A program made the translations under genes and the position numbers. Source: Deltaproteobacteria bacterium (GTDB lineage: Bacteria > JAUYMQ01). Taken from it: a DNA stretch of 7,293 nt. The notes below the pieces were generated by a model, which saw only the letters and a program-made list of their open reading frames with translations, was not told the DNA's origin and did no database searches. Positions 5,797 to 7,293 of the stretch are shown here, in pieces. Each line of letters begins with the position of its first letter. Positions within the stretch are counted from its first letter, which is position 1. Where the stretch lies: contig JAUYMQ010000464.1 of assembly GCA_030698575.1 (NCBI GenBank), positions 1 to 7,293 on the forward strand, written 5' to 3'.

Positions 5797-6990
5797 TCAT
5801 GTGTCGCGTGGCGGTCTTATCCGGAAGAGCAAGAGGCCCGCGAGCACGGTCACGCCCGCAGCGAAGAACATAGTAGCATAGCCCTCGGCCTCGGCGACGC
5901 GCCCGAAGACGATGGTCCCCGATGTGATCCCGAGGTTGAAGGAGGCGTTGTAGAGCGCCATGCCCTTCCCGCGATCGGAAACCTCGCAAGCATCCACCAC
6001 GAGCGCATTGAGCGCGGGATAGAGCAAGCCGTGACCGGCGCCGAAGAGCAGCCCCGCCATTGCGAGCCCCCCCTGCCCCTGGATCAGCCCGAGACTCACG
6101 ACCGCCAGGCCCAGAAGGAGGAGGCTCGGAAATGCCACGGTGCGCCTTCCGTAAAGGTCGGCAAGCCGGCCGCCCAGGATGCGAATAGCGATCGCAGCTG
6201 CGGTGTAAGCCAGAAAGAACACCGAGACGTGCTCGATCTGGATGACTTCTCCGAGCACCGGCACGAAGGTGAGTGCCACTCCGAAACCCGCCCCGGCCAG
6301 AACGCTGACCCCGAAGGCCGGGAAGATTGCCGGATTGAACACGAGCTTGACGAGCGATGATCCCTTCTTCCACGCATGGCCGCGGTGCGTTTCCGGAACG
6401 CCTATGAAGCACAGCGCCGCCACGATGCACCATAGCGGGGCGACGTAGAAGAGCCCGTCGAAGCCAAAGCGAGCCACGATGAATTCGGCGATGGTGACCG
6501 CCACGCCGTGAGTGATCAGCGTGAACACGCCGAAGATCCCCAAGGCCTGCGCCCGCCGGTCGGGCGGCGCGAGATCGACAGCAAGCGTCGTGGCGGCGGT
6601 GAAGCAGCAGGCGAAGGCCGCGCCTTGAAGCGCCCTCAGCAGGTACAGAACCGGGGAGAGGTGATCGACGAACGCGAAAGCGGTCGAGCTCGCAAACATC
6701 AGCATCGCGCCGAACAGGAAGACCGGCCGGCGGCGATAGCGATCCACGAGCATCCCGACAAGGGGGGTAAGGGGGATCGCCGTCAGCCCGAAGACGGCGA
6801 AGATGTCGCCGATCTCGTCATTCGTCGCGCCCAGCCCCCGGAGGTACTGCGGAAGGAGAAAGAACGAAGCAAAGCAGATGAAAAAAGTGAAGTTCGCCAA
6901 TGTGACGCGAATGAACGGCCCTCTCGTGAGGGCGCTCAGGGTCGAGGAAGAACCATCGGTCGGCGGGGATGGGCTGGAGGGGGGCGACAT
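5797..6990 (-). CDS. Major facilitator superfamily transporter, 12 TM
   Basis: This 397-residue inner-membrane protein has the length and hydrophobic pattern of a 12-helix MFS permease. After a Ser/Pro-rich cytoplasmic tail (1-24) the helices fall in two groups, about 28-198 and 220-391, split by a charged loop (THRGHAWKKG, 201-210). The MFS loop 2-3 signature appears as GMLVDRYRRRP (79-89), and its repeat in the second half as GGRLADLYGRRT (273-284). The helix-4 Arg and Gly (RALQGAAF, 119-126) fit motif B. The protein is most like proton-driven multidrug or metabolite exporters, but no residue pattern identifies the substrate. It is the first gene of the leftward cluster and diverges from a possible lipoprotein gene 85 bp away. 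The ATG at 6990 has no clear Shine-Dalgarno, which agrees with the nearly leaderless promoter proposed upstream. A slightly later start would only shorten the tail. Confidence 0.93.
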   Translation of the reverse strand: MSPPSSPSPPTDGSSSTLSALTRGPFIRVTLANFTFFICFASFFLLPQYLRGLGATNDEIGDIFAVFGLTAIPLTPLVGMLVDRYRRRPVFLFGAMLMFASSTAFAFVDHLSPVLYLLRALQGAAFACCFTAATTLAVDLAPPDRRAQALGIFGVFTLITHGVAVTIAEFIVARFGFDGLFYVAPLWCIVAALCFIGVPETHRGHAWKKGSSLVKLVFNPAIFPAFGVSVLAGAGFGVALTFVPVLGEVIQIEHVSVFFLAYTAAAIAIRILGGRLADLYGRRTVAFPSLLLLGLAVVSLGLIQGQGGLAMAGLLFGAGHGLLYPALNALVVDACEVSDRGKGMALYNASFNLGITSGTIVFGRVAEAEGYATMFFAAGVTVLAGLLLFRIRPPRDT

Positions 6991-6999
6991 GATCGGGCG

Positions 7000-7028
7000 A
7001 CTCTAACCCGCCCGCGCGGCACGGGCAA
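7000..7028 (-). promoter_or_regulatory. Possible sigma70-type promoter for the MFS gene
   Basis: On the minus strand TTGCCC (7028-7023; four of six with TTGACA) and TAGAGT (7005-7000; four of six with TATAAT) are separated by exactly 17 bp. A transcript would start around 6993, only about three bases before the ATG at 6990, so the mRNA would be practically leaderless. Both elements are imperfect and the intergenic region is short. Confidence 0.3.
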
Positions 7029-7075
7029 CGCGCGGATGTCTCGCCAAGCGCCGGGGTGTTTGATAAGGTGGCCGC

Positions 7076-7293
7076 ATGAATGAACATGCGGCGCGCGCGC
7101 TGCTCATACTCACACTGATTGCACTCCCGGTAACGGAAGCCTGCCGATCCGAAACGCCGGGGCCGGCCCAGAAGGCCGCGCCCTCCGCCGATGCGGGCCC
7201 GGCGCCGGCCTACCAGATCGTCGTGCGCGACGCGAGCCCGGTCCAGCCGCCTGAACGGCTCTGGACCGAGCTGCCGGCGAATTCCCGGCCTTC
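7076..7293 (+). CDS. Secreted protein or lipoprotein of unknown function (5' part)
   Basis: This is the first 72 residues of a rightward gene that runs off the window. The N-terminus is a signal sequence: MNEHAAR, then a hydrophobic run (ALLILTLIALPV, about 8-19), then TEAC. The Cys at residue 23 could be a lipoprotein cleavage site, but TEA before it is a poor lipobox, since Leu and a small residue are expected at -3 and -2. A Pro/Ala-rich linker follows (about 27-45), then YQIVVRDASPVQPPERLWTE, which looks like the start of a folded domain that I cannot identify. The gene is supported by AAGGTGG (7065-7071) four bases before the ATG. The product is likely periplasmic or outer-membrane anchored. 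It diverges from the MFS gene and may share regulation with it. Confidence 0.65.
   Translation, partial: MNEHAARALLILTLIALPVTEACRSETPGPAQKAAPSADAGPAPAYQIVVRDASPVQPPERLWTELPANSRP

Noticed and set aside
5737-6360. Long plus-strand open frame (207 codons) opposite the MFS gene
   Set aside because: Its His/Glu/Arg-rich translation is the usual antisense of hydrophobic transmembrane codons, and it has no recognisable domain.
5738-6433. Upstream extension of the RidA reading frame to an ATG at 6433
   Set aside because: It lies over the MFS gene, and the family start is clearly at MTEKTPEQRL (5737).
6508-7083. Plus-strand open frame (191 codons) crossing the divergent region
   Set aside because: It is highly charged and antisense to the transporter; the gap is better explained by two divergent starts.

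Overview
The window is very GC-rich (visibly about two thirds G+C) and densely coding. It comes from a diderm bacterium: one gene pair belongs to the ExeA/GspA-GspB assembly system, which builds type II secretion or related envelope machines across peptidoglycan and the outer membrane. Such ExeA-like proteins (AAA ATPase, membrane anchor, C39-like domain, peptidoglycan-binding domain) are common in Deltaproteobacteria-like, Methylomirabilota/Rokubacteria-like and related uncultured lineages. I cannot place the organism more closely, and no rRNA or tRNA is present to help.

Layout: eight genes read leftwards on the minus strand from 6990 to the left edge, and a ninth diverges rightwards from 7076 and runs off the right edge. 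In order of transcription the minus-strand genes are: a 12-TM MFS transporter (6990-5797); a RidA/YjgF-family protein (5737-5270); a HAD phosphatase resembling phosphoglycolate phosphatase, whose start probably overlaps the RidA gene (5283-4603); an extended SDR/epimerase-like NAD-binding protein (4548-3610); a 76-residue unrecognised protein (3579-3349); an exported SAM hydrolase/adenosyltransferase of the DUF62 family (about 3352-2384); the ExeA-like ATPase (2309-624); and the N-terminal two thirds or so of a GspB-like protein (578-1). Gaps are 0-75 bp and two junctions overlap, so most of this could be one transcript. A sigma70-like promoter with exact 17-bp spacing (2346-2374) probably gives exeA-gspB its own transcription. 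A second possible promoter serves the MFS gene and would leave it almost leaderless.

How the genes fit together: ExeA and GspB are known partners. ExeA binds ATP in the cytoplasm and peptidoglycan in the periplasm, and GspB is its single-pass membrane partner. The upstream genes are housekeeping-like. Several act on reactive or side-product metabolites (RidA, phosphoglycolate-type phosphatase, SAM hydrolase), so a loose metabolite damage-control theme is possible, but this is inference from neighbourhood only.

There are no CRISPR arrays, insertion sequences, phage genes or RNA genes. The most interesting points are local: the SAM hydrolase has no ATG, GTG or TTG start and appears to begin at CTG within a CTGA overlap with the gene before it; that SAM hydrolase carries a signal peptide and a complete catalytic triad; and the SDR-like protein has lost both the Tyr and the Lys of its YxxxK motif. 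I do not see a convincing new multi-gene system here.
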